The notes below the pieces were generated by a model. It was not told the origin of the DNA, searched no databases, and saw only the letters and a list, made by a program, of their open reading frames with translations. A DNA stretch of 64,000 nucleotides from Agelaius tricolor (Eukaryota; Chordata; Aves; Passeriformes; Icteridae): assembly GCA_023055355.1 (NCBI GenBank), contig JALJCS010000001.1, positions 95,093,381 to 95,157,380 on the forward strand, read 5' to 3'. Made by a program: the position numbers and the translations under genes. Of the stretch, positions 14,701-29,700 are shown in pieces (position 1 is the stretch's first letter; each line of letters starts with the position of its first letter).

Positions 14701-17700
14701 ATATCATATATTTCTGAATAATTTATCATGTTCTTCTTCAGATTTATTTCCATACATGTTCTGAGGTGTAGGTTGTTTCATTATAATCAAAAACTTAATA
14801 TTTTTAACATAAGGATTACAATAGGAATGTATCACAAAGATTCATGGGAGACTTACCTTATTAGAGCACTATGTTAACAGTACCAGATTCTTCAGCTTCC
14901 ATAGACATTTAAAGAAGAATTATCATGTGTTTCTGACAAGAAGCAGCATGTATGAAAACTCACCCTTTTCCTGGATTCTTGAGAAGGAAACCCCTTGGTA
15001 TAGATCTAATTTTAAAAATTAACATAGCCTTTAAAAGGTTGAAACTTCTAGAACTTACCTCTTTAGCAGAAGCCTGGAACTCCTCTCCTGTGTCATAGAC
15101 AGCTTGAGTGCAACTTCAGAATATGTGAAGGTGGTGTTTTGTCATGCTGAACCCTAGCAAGAGACACAGGGATCAGGCATATTTTGTCTTTTGTATAAAG
15201 TCTCCACTGCACAAGCAGAGCCTCATACCTCCCTGACATGCAAAGGTGATGCTGAATCCTGCATACTACTGAGATATTAGTATGTACAGGAAGGGTTCTG
15301 TAGTGCTGAGTGTGTAGCCATCATCTTTGTGGCTCTTGTACAGGAAGTTCACAAGTGAATTTTAGCCAGCTAGACAGGATCTTCCAAACTGGAGGCCTCA
15401 ACTGTCCCCCATAGATACAGAACTGCCAAAATTAGAGATCCAGCCCTCATTCCACAGGCAATGCTACTGTCACATTTAAGAACGGAATTTACAAAGCCAA
15501 CATACCAAACAGTAATTACAAAGCTCATCATTATCCATATTCATTCTGAGAAATTAAAATTACTTACTTTTATATATATGTCTTAGCCCCCTTTCCTTTT
15601 TTGGAAATGAGGGCATTCTCAGCCACATTTCCTCTTCTACTGAAGCTAAGCATCAGTGTCAGCAGCTTATCTTTCATCAAAACTTCCCCAGAGTAGTGTA
15701 CACTGCCCTCTTACTCAGCAGTTACTGGCAAAGTGCACAAAACCTGAAGAAGTAAGGTCCAAAGTGAGTTCCCTCCTGTGCCTCAGCTACCCCAGTTACA
15801 GACCAGGTAAGCCCCCCCAGGGTGCAACAATCACCATGGCGGAGTGCCTCAGGAATTCCTTTCCAAGTTCTCTCCCTGTGTGCATTAAAAACAATCCAAT
15901 GACATATTGGACAGGAAGATGAGTTCATGCAAGCCTTACGACGTTGGGTTCAAGGGCATTGAGCTCTCAGACAAGACCTGAGCAGCTTAAATATTAGCAT
16001 TAATTTTTCTAGTATGGAATTCCATACCCTAAACTTTTCCAAACTGTGAGTCTTTAAGGTTGTGAAACACACTTGGAAATGCAAAGCAAACACAGTCAAA
16101 GTAGCAGTATTTGACAAAGCACTGGCAAAGCAGCCCTGAACATCAGCAAGACTAAAACCTCCACTTTCACACCTGCATGGGAAGATAGAGATTGCTGCAC
16201 AAAGGATGCAGGGTTGATAAAGCCTTGCCATATTTTAATCTGTCCCTGCTCATCTAAGCCCCTTCAAATCCATGTAGACTCTTCCCATGCAACAGACCTG
16301 AGGAAAAAAAGCCATGGAATAAAAGATTTTAAAAGGAATATGAGTAGAGGACATGTCATGGGCACCAAGTCTATCACTGGCAAGTGCCATTAGAATGTGG
16401 GATCCTCACTGGTGCCATGAGGAGAGTGTCTCTAGGTGAAGAGCCTTGGTATTACCTCTGTGTACTTTCTATGCTCCATCTGGTGTTTACATGGATCAGC
16501 CAACTCAGAAATCTCAAGATCAACTTTTCAGGACTAGCTGTGAAAAGCACTAGCTGTGCTTTCATTACTGGGTCAATTATCAGCAAAATGTTGGCCCCAC
16601 TATAAATTTAACCACAACATGTTTATGGATCTTTGCTGAATTGACCTTCCTGATAAGCTTTCCCCATTTTATTTAAACATTTCACTTTACATAAACCTGG
16701 TCTTTTAAATATTATTTTATTGTGCAGGCAGTATGACTCATTTATCAATCAAGCATTCCTCTCTATCCTAAGAAGATCCACTGATTTTTCAGACTAATCT
16801 GCTTTTTCACATTTTAAACCTTTTGATGATTTTAATGATGAATTATTCAGATTTCAACAATTTTGTCACCTTGAATTTTCCTGGCAAATCTTTAGCTACC
16901 ATATTTTTAATTATTCTCTTAGTACTTGATGGCATCTAAATTTTCTCAGGTCAAATAAAAATAAATGTTTACCTGAAAAATAATGCTGTATATAAATGTT
17001 CCTACCCAAAGATCATCTACATTCCTGAAAAATGCAATTTTTCAACTCCAACTCCAACTACCAACTCCAAAATTTGAGGCTTTCCAAACCTAGTACTATT
17101 AACAGAGAAATTAATAAAGCTGTATAGACAAGCATCCACTCCATTTACACAAAAAGGGATGAATAAGGCCCTCTTGCTCCTATGTTTGTAAAAGCAAATT
17201 TAAAAAAACAGCAAAAGCTGATCAATTATCTGAATAACTTTAAACTCTTTTTCTCTAGAATTCCGTTTCAATTGTGATGTACTTTTCCCTTTTTGACATG
17301 CAGATTATTAAGAACATATAGGAACTTTTGAAATCTGCTCCTCCTGCCTTGTTGTTTTAGTTAGGGTATAAATTTGATAGTGCAAGTCTCAAGAGACACA
17401 GAGAAGAGGCCTGGCCTAATTTCAAGAATTTCAATTTTTTTCATATGTGAAATGAATACCATTTATTTGCCTGAAACCAAAACCTGAAGAGCAGTGCCAT
17501 GCACTTGAGAGATTGGTATGGATATCAAAGCACTTTGATTAGATCCCATATGAATTAGATTACTGTATCGTATTTGGAAAATTGCTTTACAGTGTTTTGA
17601 AAAAATTTTATTATATTTGTCAAAGTTCAGGACTAGATGTCAGGAACTCCAGAATTTAATAACAGCTGACAGTGATTCTGTAGATAACCTTGGTAAAACT

Positions 17701-20700
17701 GCCTCAGTATTTTTCTGCAAGTACGTCACCTGGAAAATTTGGACATGGTGTAGATTCTTGCATGTGAGAATAAAGGAGAGTTAGATGTTTGTTTAAGGAA
17801 TCTTGGAGATTAGCTGAAGTAGAAAAGCATTATCAGACTTCCACCGTTATCTGTCCTTCTGCCCTAGAACTACCAAAGAAATCTAAAAAACTTAAACATA
17901 GCTTTTAAAAGTAAAACTGAGACAGTCATCTCTGTGAAACAACAGAGTTAAATAATAAAAAGTCAAGCTGGGCAGGGTATATTTGCTGCAAACACTGAAT
18001 ATTGTAATTGCATGTGCTTGATTTAAAAAAATGAATAAGAAAAAATTACAGATATTTATTTTAAGAAGAGTTAACCAACCTAGTGGTATTTGGATTATTT
18101 AGATGATCAAATGATGTACCTGTAAAATTTGCATCACTCCAGTGTATTCAGTTACTATGTTGCATAGTAAAAAGAAAAGGGATCAACTAATATCTATTGA
18201 TTCAATTTCATAATAGTGTGTGTCTTTTTGATTTTTTTTCAACCCAGAACACTGAAATCAAGGCATCTATAAAGGTAGAGATGGAAGCACATTTTAGTAA
18301 AGTATATGGATGAAACATCTGTGAGGTTTAGGTAAAAATTTCTCTACCCTAAAAATTTCTCTGAACCTAAAAATTTTAGGTTCAGAATTTCCACAGACAC
18401 AAGGGAAAACAAAGATATGAAGAATTATGAGGAAATGTTTATGCCAGAAGGCAAGTTTTCTTCCAGTCACAATCAGCAAATATCTGGAAATTCATACTGG
18501 AAGATCATGTGGAGAGAAAGGCTGATGCTTTCTCCAATTCAAGTTTTGCTTTAGCAAAAAAGTGATTTCAAAGAATTATGATAATAAAAGTTAATCTAGG
18601 AGGAGCAATTTGTTAACCACAAGATATAAAGGAAATTAAACCTATTGCAACAGATAAAGTTTAGAAACAGATCCCTAAAAAAAAAAAAAAAAGAAAGAAA
18701 AAAAATTGAAGGGAAAGAATGAAAAGAAAAATAATGTAAAAAATTTATACCCACCCTAAATAGAGTAGCAGAACAGTGCAAACTGAGAGCAGAAAACAAC
18801 TGGTCACTTGTCAGAATGAAAAGCCCAAATAGGGACCCTAACATGGAGACTTTGAAATCATTACAACAATCATTTGAGAAGAATCTCCTTTGTCAGTTTT
18901 ATGAATAGTATAATTCTTAATTCAAGTTAAAGACTTAGAGGTAAATCCTGGAGAAGAAGCAAATCCTTCAAGAAAGGCCTCTGTTCCATACAAAAGCTAT
19001 CAAAGAGCTTAGTGACAAAATCCTCTGCCCTAGTTGGTCGGGCTGCCTGGGCAGCTGGTCTAGCCCAGTTAATACACCTTGTGAAAGGTAATACACTTAC
19101 AACTGGCTACTTTCCATGTGGATTCTTGATTCTCTCTTCTAGAGGATTTCATTTATTTCAATATAACATTCAAATAGCTCTGTGTCTCAGCTGACTCTGT
19201 GTTTGGCCACTTGGGGATTCTGCTGAAGCCAACAACATGTTTCCACAGGGGAAATTCCTTTTCTGCAGTTTAGGGTTTGTGACCTGACATTAATGTGGAA
19301 AAATTACTTCCATTTCATTTCATATCAAATATTATATGACTGCATCATCATTTTAAATTACCTTGCAACAATTAGGCTGTTCTAGGTCTGCAGGTCACTG
19401 TCCCTGACATGCATTAAAAAGTAATAACAATGAACTATTACCTTTGTTTTATAATTTCCTTTCTTTTAGACAATATTCATCACAACCAAGCAGTTGACTT
19501 TTTTCCATATCAGAGTAGCACCTATCTCAAAATATAGATGTTACTACTATGATTTCTACACAGTAAACAATGGATGTTCCTTTGGAAGTTAATCAGAACT
19601 GACATATATATATATATAGACAGATATATAGACATATATATGTCTACTGACACACATAGTAGAACGTTCCCTATTCTTCATTTTGTATACTGTTCTTTTT
19701 ATAAAAGTATGTTTTTCAATTATTTTTCTCTCATCGTTTATCTGCCCACTTTTCTTTAAACATTTAATCAACACTACTCCAAAGTGTCAAGATAAAGTGT
19801 TTTTAACCTTCCTTATTTTCTCTTGATTTGCCGAAGAACAGGGTAATTAGTATTTGTTATATGCAGCATGACACTTCTTTCTCCAGCAAACTGATAATTT
19901 TTTACTCCTATTTTTCTTGCTAGTACTGCTCCTACTGAACTTACTTCTTTTTAACCCTCTTATTTTTCGTTATTCCTCCATTAGAAGCTTTAAAACCATT
20001 TTTCAAAGTAATTTTTTCACTTGATTAATCAAGATTCAGGAACACACATACCTTGCTTAAAGCTTTCTAATTCTTTCAAATTGTCTTCTATTCTGCTTAT
20101 ATTTTTCTTTGTTTTCATCTGTAATAGCTGTATCAAATTTCAGCAAAAATTTAACATCTTTATTAACATGTATACAAAATGTATTAACATAACATGGATA
20201 CAAAATTTTGGAAGATAACCTAAAAGATACTCATTGCTCCTGTCACATGATCCTGTAAAAGGCTGTATTTCACCTCATTTAAATCTGTAGTTTATACACT
20301 ATTTTTAGCATTGACTTTTTCATATTAAATTTAGCTGCCATTCATGCAGTACTGCAACACAAATACTTAGGAAGTGGTACCAGATGAGTCCTGAATTTTT
20401 GTGATGGAAATTCCTATGCTTGAGGTTATCTTGACAGCCTGGAAGCTTTTCCATTTTTCATAATTGAGTAGCTTCATAAGTAAAATATAATCCTAGGTCT
20501 TCAATTCCTAGTTACTGATTTCACTTTTTTCTACTGTAACTATTCCACTTTGCCAGGAACATTTAAAGTTTTATTAAAATATGATGCCAGAGAATTCACA
20601 ACACCTATCATCCAGTTGCAAAGAAACAATCAAAGTCTCTTCTGGTTAATACTTCAGTTTATGTGAGGGAAGGATAGAGGAGTGCACTGTGGAGTAAGAG

Positions 20701-23700
20701 AGACTGGAAACAAGTATTTCTTTTCCCAAAGGTAATAAAACTTCTGTTCAACTTCTGAAAGTTTCAGGGTCTAGTTCTTGGGATAGCTTCAAGGTTATGA
20801 ACTTGATTTGAAGGGAGATGTTCCTTGAAGCCCAAAGGAAAAGTTAAGATTTTAAAGACTTAAGGTACAACTATTTCTCATTTTACTTATCTGCAGTGTA
20901 GACATTACTTATCACTGTACTGTAAATTTCCCTACAGGGCGATATGCTCACAAATGAGATGCTGTAGCACAAAGTTCAAGCACTTAAGTGTCTTTTGTGG
21001 ATCTAATCCAAAGTCACTTTTGAAAACAGGATTTAGAGCTTCTGAAACTTTTACCCTGTGTGTCCTGGGGTCACACGTTGAAATACAAGGAAATTAGTTA
21101 CCAAGTCACTTGAGCTGCAGTTCCCCCGAGTGGTCAGAGGCTGTTTCTCCTCAGCACAATTATTCAATCAGTGAATTGACTCCACTATAATGTAGCAAAA
21201 AGAATTCTCAAGTTCATGTCCATTTTCAAGACATGAACCTGCATTGAATACCTACTGCCTAGGCAAGGTATGTTTATGTACTTTCTTGTTGTTTTGGTTT
21301 TTTTTTACAGAAATTCCTGATAAAATAAACCGTGCTGAAGCCAAACAACTTGCAGTCACCTCAGGGTCAGACAAAACAGAAAGAACAACAAAGAGGTCCA
21401 GGATATCAACCATAAGGCGGATATTTGACATGGCAAAACACCGAACAAAAAGGTCATCCTTTTTCTCAACTGGTGTGAAAGTTTGCCCACAAGAATCAGT
21501 GAAGCAGATTTTAGCCAGTCACCAAGCTTACTACAGATTAAGAGGTAAGACGATTATTGTAGTATGTACTGCCTCCTTCAAAGTCTTTCCTTAACTGAGG
21601 AAACACAGTAATTTTCCAGAATTGTGGTCTTCACCTTCAGGCAGTGTAAGTGCTATTTAATTTATGCTTTATTTTTACATAGATAATCAAATGTTACATG
21701 TGCATCAGCAGGGTTTGAGATAGACAGTTACCAGAAGAAAATAAAACAATGCATTCAAAAGACTAATGAACTCAGAGTAATTGCACAGTGTTCTAGCATG
21801 GCTGAACATGAAGGAAAAATTGTGCTTGCATTAGTGTTGAAAGAAGCACCCCCTTTCTCAAAAGAGCAGGTACCATCATTGCTATGCAAAATCAATAGCA
21901 CCAGTTTAGGACAAGTATTGGAATCATTAAATGGTCATTGCACAATCGTGTTGTGTATCTGTAGTTATATTAAGTCTATGGCAGTGTTGGTATACAATAA
22001 ACACTGAGATAATTGCTAGCAAGTCTTGAAAAAAAGCTTAGGGAAGAAGAAATATTTCAGACATTTTATTAATAAGACTTTTTCAACCAGGTCAGTCACT
22101 TCCCAGCTCTTTTTTTTACTTCCCTTGCCTACAGAAAGCCTATCAAGTTACCATTCCAATTTTTGGTCCATTTTTCTCTCTTTGTTCATCTATCCCTCCC
22201 AGTCTTTTATCCTGTCACTGTTCTATTTTGTATTCGAAAAATGTGTGTATTTGCAGTGCAGCTGGGTGGTCCAAAGCTAATTCTAAAACCTAGTCAGCAT
22301 TTCGGGGATATAAGTATCTAAGGCAACATCTACTCTCTAATCCACCTTTCCTTATCCATTTTTTCCTTTTTATCAGCCACCGTCCATTCACATTGATCTG
22401 TGTAACCTGGATGCTCCTCAGCTCTCTTTTGGGGAACCAACTTGTTCCCTCTGAAATGAGACCTGGAGGTAAAGCTTCAAAAATTGTACTCCAGCAGCCA
22501 CTTGCTATAGGCAGCATGGGAGAACTACACTAATGTCTGTAGCTATCCCTATATATATAAAAATATTTGATTTCCATTGTAGCATCCAATGGGCATTAGA
22601 CAGAAATCTGAAATGTGTTACAGAGGCTGATCCAAAAAGTGTTTCTTAAATAGAAATTAATCCTGAAAGTCCCTGAAACTCCCTGGTTACATTTTAGATT
22701 GGGCTGAAAACAAGCTATCCTGACACAGACAGGTATCATTAATCTGAACTCAAAAAACTAAAACTATGACCCTTTCATTTCAAAATCTGAATATGACAGT
22801 ACTACTAGCTCTTTGGAGAGCAGCACATCAGCTGGAATACTGGACTCTATAAGTCTTGTAGTGCAAGAAGTTTTAAACTTAAATACTCCTTTTCCCCAGC
22901 TGTTTCTTCACTCACAAAATTTTCTAAGCAGGTGTCATCCAGTTCTTCAACTGAAACTGGAGTACTTCCCAAAAAGAAAGCAACAAAACGCATTCTGCAG
23001 CTGAATAATTTGCACACTCATTCATAAAAAGGTGTTTCTGCTCCCTTGAACAATTGCATATTTTCCATTACAATGTCTTCCATCAAAACCTCAAAAAAAT
23101 TTTTCTTCAAGGAAAGACCAGAATTTCTGGTAAAGACTTCTGCCCTCCCAGTTGAGCATGATAATTTATCTGATGAAAATGATAAATGTAAACAAAAAAG
23201 AGCTACACTTGAAAATGTGGTGATACAAGAATCATCCTTGAATCTGTAACCACATACAATCCTTCATGTAAAGGCAATCTGGTAGCCATGCTGGAGCCTG
23301 AGAGCCTGTACCCATCTGTGGGATGATCTCACCTTCATTTTGTTTTGGATATATACTTTCAGGTTCTTTTCTGTGTCTAAAGCCTAGGAGATTACCTCCC
23401 CCCCTTCAAGTTCCATGACAGTGAAAAAGCACTGTGGATCATATCAGACATCTAGAGAATTTTTCTGCAAGAAAATTTAGACAATTTTATTCTTTTTTCC
23501 ATATATATGTATTCTGTGCTTCCAGGGATGAGCACACAACACAAAACAGCTCAGATGTAGGAGCTCAGACAGTTGCTGTGGGATTCTTCAGCCTCCTGTG
23601 ACCTTATACCAACTCTGAAGATACACATCATAGCTTAGGTCACCATGAGGACAGTCTCTTATGTGGGGCAAACTGGGAGAACACACTACAATGTGTGCCT

Positions 23701-26700
23701 CCTCAACTGGTCATGTGTCACATTTATCTGGTAACTGGATTACTTATCATCAGATGGTATATCTTTATTCAGCAGTAACTGCTCAGAAAAACAAATGCCA
23801 GAGAGTTGCAAGAAAAAGGAGATAGAAAGTAGCTTTAATTGCTAGCTCATAATAAATAAATCTCTTCAAAAGATAGCCTGTTCCTTTTTAATAACCTGAC
23901 CACATCTGCTCCACATGCAGCTGCTCTACTGGGAGGGCAGGTCGTTCCTGAGGTATTATTGAGGGGCCCTAACACAGCTAGGTGAGTACATCCCTACAGC
24001 AAGTTTAGAGTAAACTTACTGCACTAATTTCAGAGACACCCATATTTTAGATAATGCAGATAATGAACTCACTCTAAGGCAAAGTAGGTATCAAGTATTG
24101 AAAATAAATGTCCCATCTCACAGTAATGAGTTTTGCAAAGTGCTAAAGGCAACAGATTTTAAATTACCAGCAAGTTTTGGTTAAAATGGTTTTTCTGTTA
24201 AATTTGAAAATCCCCTTCTCTAAAAGAATTTTTAAACATTTTGAAAAAGTGCGTTCCTTCATCTTGAGTGAAAATGTGTAAATGCCAAATCACTGTTAAA
24301 AGGCTTTCAAGTTTGCTATTTGGTACAAAGCATCTATCCCCAGCCCCTTTCTTCTTACTCAGTCTGCCAGGAAGCTGTGTGGGAAGCCTTTCGTATTTTT
24401 CTGGATCGGATTCCTGATACTTCTGAATATCAGAACTGGGTTACTGCCTGCCAGAGAGAAACCTTTTGCATATTTGACATTGGGAAAAACTTCAGCAATT
24501 CCCAAGAGCACCTGGAAATAATTCAACGGGTAAGGATTACTGACATCTGTTTACAAACTGGGAGAGACTTTCAAGTCCCTCCCCACCTGCTTATTTAAGG
24601 GCAAAGTATTGCTCAGGAGAAGGAGGGGGCACATCTTAGAAGGAAAACATAAAAGTGTAGTAAACAAAAGAGCTAACAGGCTCAATGGTTGGATACACCC
24701 ACTAGTAAAATGCTGTTTTTCTTAATCTTTTTGCAGCGAGTAAAACATAGAACCTTCCAGGAAAGGTAAGTAGCACAAATAGAACCTTGCCACTTGATGT
24801 TACTGCCTCCCTTGTAAAGATATGTGTAGCTGTGTGTGGATGTGAGCAGATATTCAGATAGCACTGTGGTGTATTTGGTGTGTGCTGTGAGAGATGTTTA
24901 CTGGATATATTATAGGACACTGTAATTGAATCACAATAATGGATATGGCCAAATGGCTGAGTTACCTGTTCATTTCAAAACACCCCTGAATGTTTTCTCA
25001 GACTAATGTGAGCATGAAACCCTGACAGAGACATAGCTTGGCATTAGGCTAGTGTTGATTGGGAGTGTGACAAAACTTGCTGTAATTCTCAAAAGGAAAG
25101 TCAGTTTAATAAAAGTTTAACTGAGAGGCTACTTTAAACAGTAACATGAAAACTCTATGCCTTCACTTTAGGTTTCTCCTGTATTTTTATACATCATGAC
25201 AGTGTTAATTGATGTGATACTTTATTCTGTAAACTCTTTGGAAAAAGTATGCTCCTGGCAATGCTCAGAAGTTGGAGAGTGGCAGGATTAAAGCTACCAT
25301 ACTGAACTCTGGTTCTCTGTATATAAATACTACAGTGCAGCCAGACAAATCATTGTCCACAACTTCCGATTGATGTTTCTTTTCCCTTCAAGTTTTCTTT
25401 GATTTTCAAGAGATTTTCAGGAAAATAATATTTTCCATAGGTTACACTGTCTCCTGATCACAGAGGTCTTACGTGTCTTAATTCATTCTGACATGGGAGA
25501 TCTGACATATTTGTAATAATGTAGGGCCTAATTGAACTCTCCTGGAATCCAAAGGGAGCCCTTTTCATTCATCCTAGTGCAAGCAGCGGCAGCAAGGCAT
25601 TAAGAGAAGTGACTGATCTCAGAGTTCTTAGGTTCTCTGTGAACAGTACTGTTTTCCCTAGACACAACACTGAAGGTGAATTTGATTCCATGAAATTTCT
25701 TGTATTTTAGTTGGAAATAAAGACAGCAATGATTATGCATGGTTGGACTTCATATTTACTACTTTGTAGCCTAGAAAATATTTTGTATCTTCTGTAGATG
25801 TCATGTAGAGAAATCAGTCTCCATGTATAGATACAACACATAACTAGTTAGCACTGTGAAAGCATTACAAATTATACTTTAGTTCTCACTGCACAGGATA
25901 TCCGGACGTGGTAAATCAGTTGTCATTCATTCATGTTCTTTATTTATGTTATTAAACATCTATGTTCCTCCTGTAGCTCAGGACACCTTTTCTGTCTCTG
26001 CTACAAGCTTTGTGCTGTCTCAGTTAACACCACACTACACATTTGCAGTACCCTTATTTCTTTCATTCATACCAGTTTTCACAAGTACTCCATCTGTATG
26101 CACTGTAGAAAATTTCGGGAATTATACTTTACTCCCCAGTTTCAGGAGAGCAAAATCTCAAAACATCCTTTAGAAGATTCTTATCTAAGAAGCTTAATAT
26201 TCACAAAAGTTACAAATGAATAACAATTTGGTTTTAAGGCTATAGAATAATTTCTAGCCCAAGTAAAAGAATCTTTGATACATCTATTTATTTTAAAATG
26301 TACTTAGAGATGGATACTATTGCTGTTTTTCAAGCAAGCTAACAGTAGCTATTAAAAATGTATTCACCATGTGGCTGTAAAACTTAAACCAGAAAATAAT
26401 TATCATCAAAACCAAACAAATCCTGTGATACATCATACCCACCATATTCTTACTTGAGTTTTTAGCTGTCCTCCTTGGGGACCATGGTAGGCATTAAGCT
26501 ATGAATATTACATCCTGAAGCAAACACTAACATTCCTACACCTCAAAATAATCTGGAATCAGGAATCAGATTTGATACTATCATTATTTGGAAGCATCCT
26601 TATGGTATTATAATGCAGGCTAACAACTGAAAAATAAGCCCACCCACTATTTTCTCACACCACACCATATGAAACACACATGGAACCTGAAATGTCCATT

Positions 26701-29700
26701 GGCTCTAAAATGAGAAGAATCCTAAAGCCCTCACTGAGCTACCTTGATAGGATGAGAAATAGCAAAGAAGACAAAGGCTGATTTAGGTGATGTACAAGAA
26801 GCCTTTCTTCCATTTTAAATAGTGGTCAACCCTTCAATGAGTTCCAAGAGTAAAAAAAACAACCCCAGTGCACTGATTTAATCTCTGTGATCTCATCCCT
26901 CTGGTGGCATTGATAAATTCTGAAACAAAACCTCATGAGCAGATTCATGACAGGATTGGTAGTCCTTATGCTGCTCCACTGCCTGTTTAATCAGGTCACA
27001 AAATGTTCTATTAGAGATAACTTCTCTCATTTAAACTATGCTTAATATAGGGATCATTTCTATATGTTTTTGGTTTTTCACCCTTTTGTCATTGCCAGTA
27101 CAATATGCAGATAATTAAATACCTCATTTCTATTTGATTGATAGGAAAGATGAAATATCAGCAGAGAAAACTGGAGGCAAAAAGGTGGAAGACATTACCT
27201 CCATTTCTACAGGTAAAATAAAATCTGCTTGTTCTGTGTCTGCCTGTTAAATAAAATTGCTAAGGCCAATGATTCTTAGAAGGCTATATTTAATGAATGT
27301 TGCAGAATGCTTCTACAACAGTTCAGTGGAGTGAAAATGTTTGAGCAAAGTAATCTTTCAGAAGAATTTTTTTTATCTCTTTACAACATATTTGCCACTC
27401 AAATGTTGCATTCAAAGTTTGTCTTCAAATATATGTGTTTACCTAGTTTCAAACTTGGATAATATAGGGTTAATTTTCCTTCAGTTAAAAAATACCATTT
27501 AAAATGTCAACTGCTGCATTTTGTTAACAAAAACAAAACAAGCAAGCAAGGCAAATAAAGACTGACAAGCAAGAAAGTCAGAGTGGTGCCAAGACAATAA
27601 ATTGATCAGACTATAACAATTAGGCCTGTTGTGTACTTCAATTCTTTAAAGTAAGGTTAGGATGTTAATAAAATAATGTTAATTCACACATTGATAAAAA
27701 TCTGTAAATATTATCATTTTGGCTCAAGGACAAACCATCCTGAACATATATTCTTATGAAATATATCAAAATCTTATTGGGAAGGACTTCCAGCATGGTA
27801 ATTTGGCCTCTAGGTGAAAAACTCTGTCGACATCTCTTGTTACCTTTAATTGAGCCTAAAGAAAAGAGGCTCTCATAGGGATAAATATCTCAACTGGCAA
27901 AATTAAGACACCTGGTGATATATGATGTGGTATGACAGAAAATTACCAAATATTATTAACTCACACAATTCCATTGATCATAGTCAATGCCATTTTTGCC
28001 TTCAGTCACACACGTGCCACACCACTAATGTTTGACCTGGAAGAAAGGTTGTCTATTGTACAAAATGCAGCAGCTTTACCCACACCCTAAGTCATGGCAC
28101 AGGCTTGTGCTCAAGCCCTCTCTGCAGGGGGAAAGCTGCTCCAGTGAGCTGACCCCTGACCAACACACGAAGAGAAGGCTTTTGATGTGAAGGCTTTTGA
28201 TGTTCTTTCCTGACTTTTCTTTCTCTCCGCCTGCAGGCTCTCCTGGCACACCCCTCTCTCCATATGCACCTAATGGCACATTGCTCAATGAAATTTTCAA
28301 TGACACAAAGGCTCCTGTGAAGGTGAGGACAGCTCACACACTTTTTCACTCACCTTTTCTTTTTTGAGCTCAGCCAACAGGAAAGAGGGAGAAACCTTAT
28401 AAACAGTGCTTAAAAACAACAAGTGTTCCCCTCTGTTTCAGCTAGCAGGACTGAAGGGGTTTATTAGCATCTGTTATATACTGGAGTAGGGCATGATGGG
28501 TTTTGGGTATATAGTAGAAAGTACAAAAGCATGGCAACCAGCTTTTGGGCAGTTTTCAGTCTTTCAAGGAGGGGCCTGTTGCCTATTTTGCACCATTTTG
28601 TAACATTGCTCTTCATTAAATAATGCCAAAAAAAGAATACCTGCTGGGCTTGCCACGACACAGGAGATAGGACTGGGGCTTCCTTGCCTCTTTCTGCCCA
28701 GCCAGCTGTCAGAGGCTTCTCCACTGCTGTGCCCTCAGGGCAGCCATGCAGCAGCACTGGGGACTGCCCCTCTGCACACTAACAGCACCTGCTGGAAGGG
28801 ACACCTCTGAGAGAGGGGAGGGGTGCTGGGAAGGGCTGCTGTTTTCCCTGTCCTGGCTGCTGTGGTCTCAGCACAGATGTGTGGCCTCACAGTGGAGGGA
28901 AAAGCTGCAAATACTGTTGGTAAACAGCATACAAAATACAACAACTTTTAATAGCAGCAAAGTTTACTGCATAAGAAAGGTGTATTATGGCTAGGGATAA
29001 TTCCCTTTTATTATCAGCAAAAAACAAATGCAAACCTCTGAACAGAAAACAGCTGTGTGACTTTATGATGATGGAACTAAGACTTGGTAACAGTCTCTGT
29101 GCAAGAAAGGCTTGATTCTCTTCATCTTCATTTATGCATATCAAAGGCAATTCTCAAGTTACCTCTCAAGTAATAGAAACTTGTTTGCAAAGACAGAAGA
29201 ATTAAGCCAACAGATATACCAGGAATTTTCACCTTTTGTGGAATGTAGTTCAGAAAGTTATTTTGGGGATGATCTTAAACGGGACCATTTCTACCTATTA
29301 AATACTGAATTGTGGAGGGGAAAACTATCTCTTGGTTTTATTTATTCCCTTTTTGTCCTTGCCTTTTCTTTTCCAGGAGCTGGGAACAAATGCAGTCCCT
29401 GAGCTGCCTGTGGAGCAAATGGTGGAATTCAGTGTGACTCTCACTGATCAGGAGTACACAGCTGAACTTAGTGACCCCAACTCCCCAGAGTACCAACAAC
29501 TAGCTGCCAAATTTCAGCTACAGGTAGGGATGCTTAATGAATGCAAAAAATTGTTGACTTTGTACCTTGGTTGAGGTTCATACTATGAAATTATCTTCAC
29601 CAAGAAATAGGATTAGTATGTACTGCCCTCACTTTAAACAGGTCATTTCTGTCTTCTCAAGACCTTCACGTTTCCTTCATGTGTAGTATCAGCTTATCCC

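Larger units (their letters stand above)
8773..21310 (+). other. IMPG1 intron 1 (12.5 kb)
   Basis: No convincing coding exon seen between the donor at 8773 and acceptor at 21310. Contains a TGTTGAAA-type short tandem array (13518-13563), an (AG)n run (14273-14296), a 27-nt hairpin palindrome (18360-18386), a poly-A rich stretch (18677-18705) and an AT/TATA microsatellite (19602-19645). Unusually AT-rich throughout. Could host regulatory elements; none identified. Confidence 0.8.
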
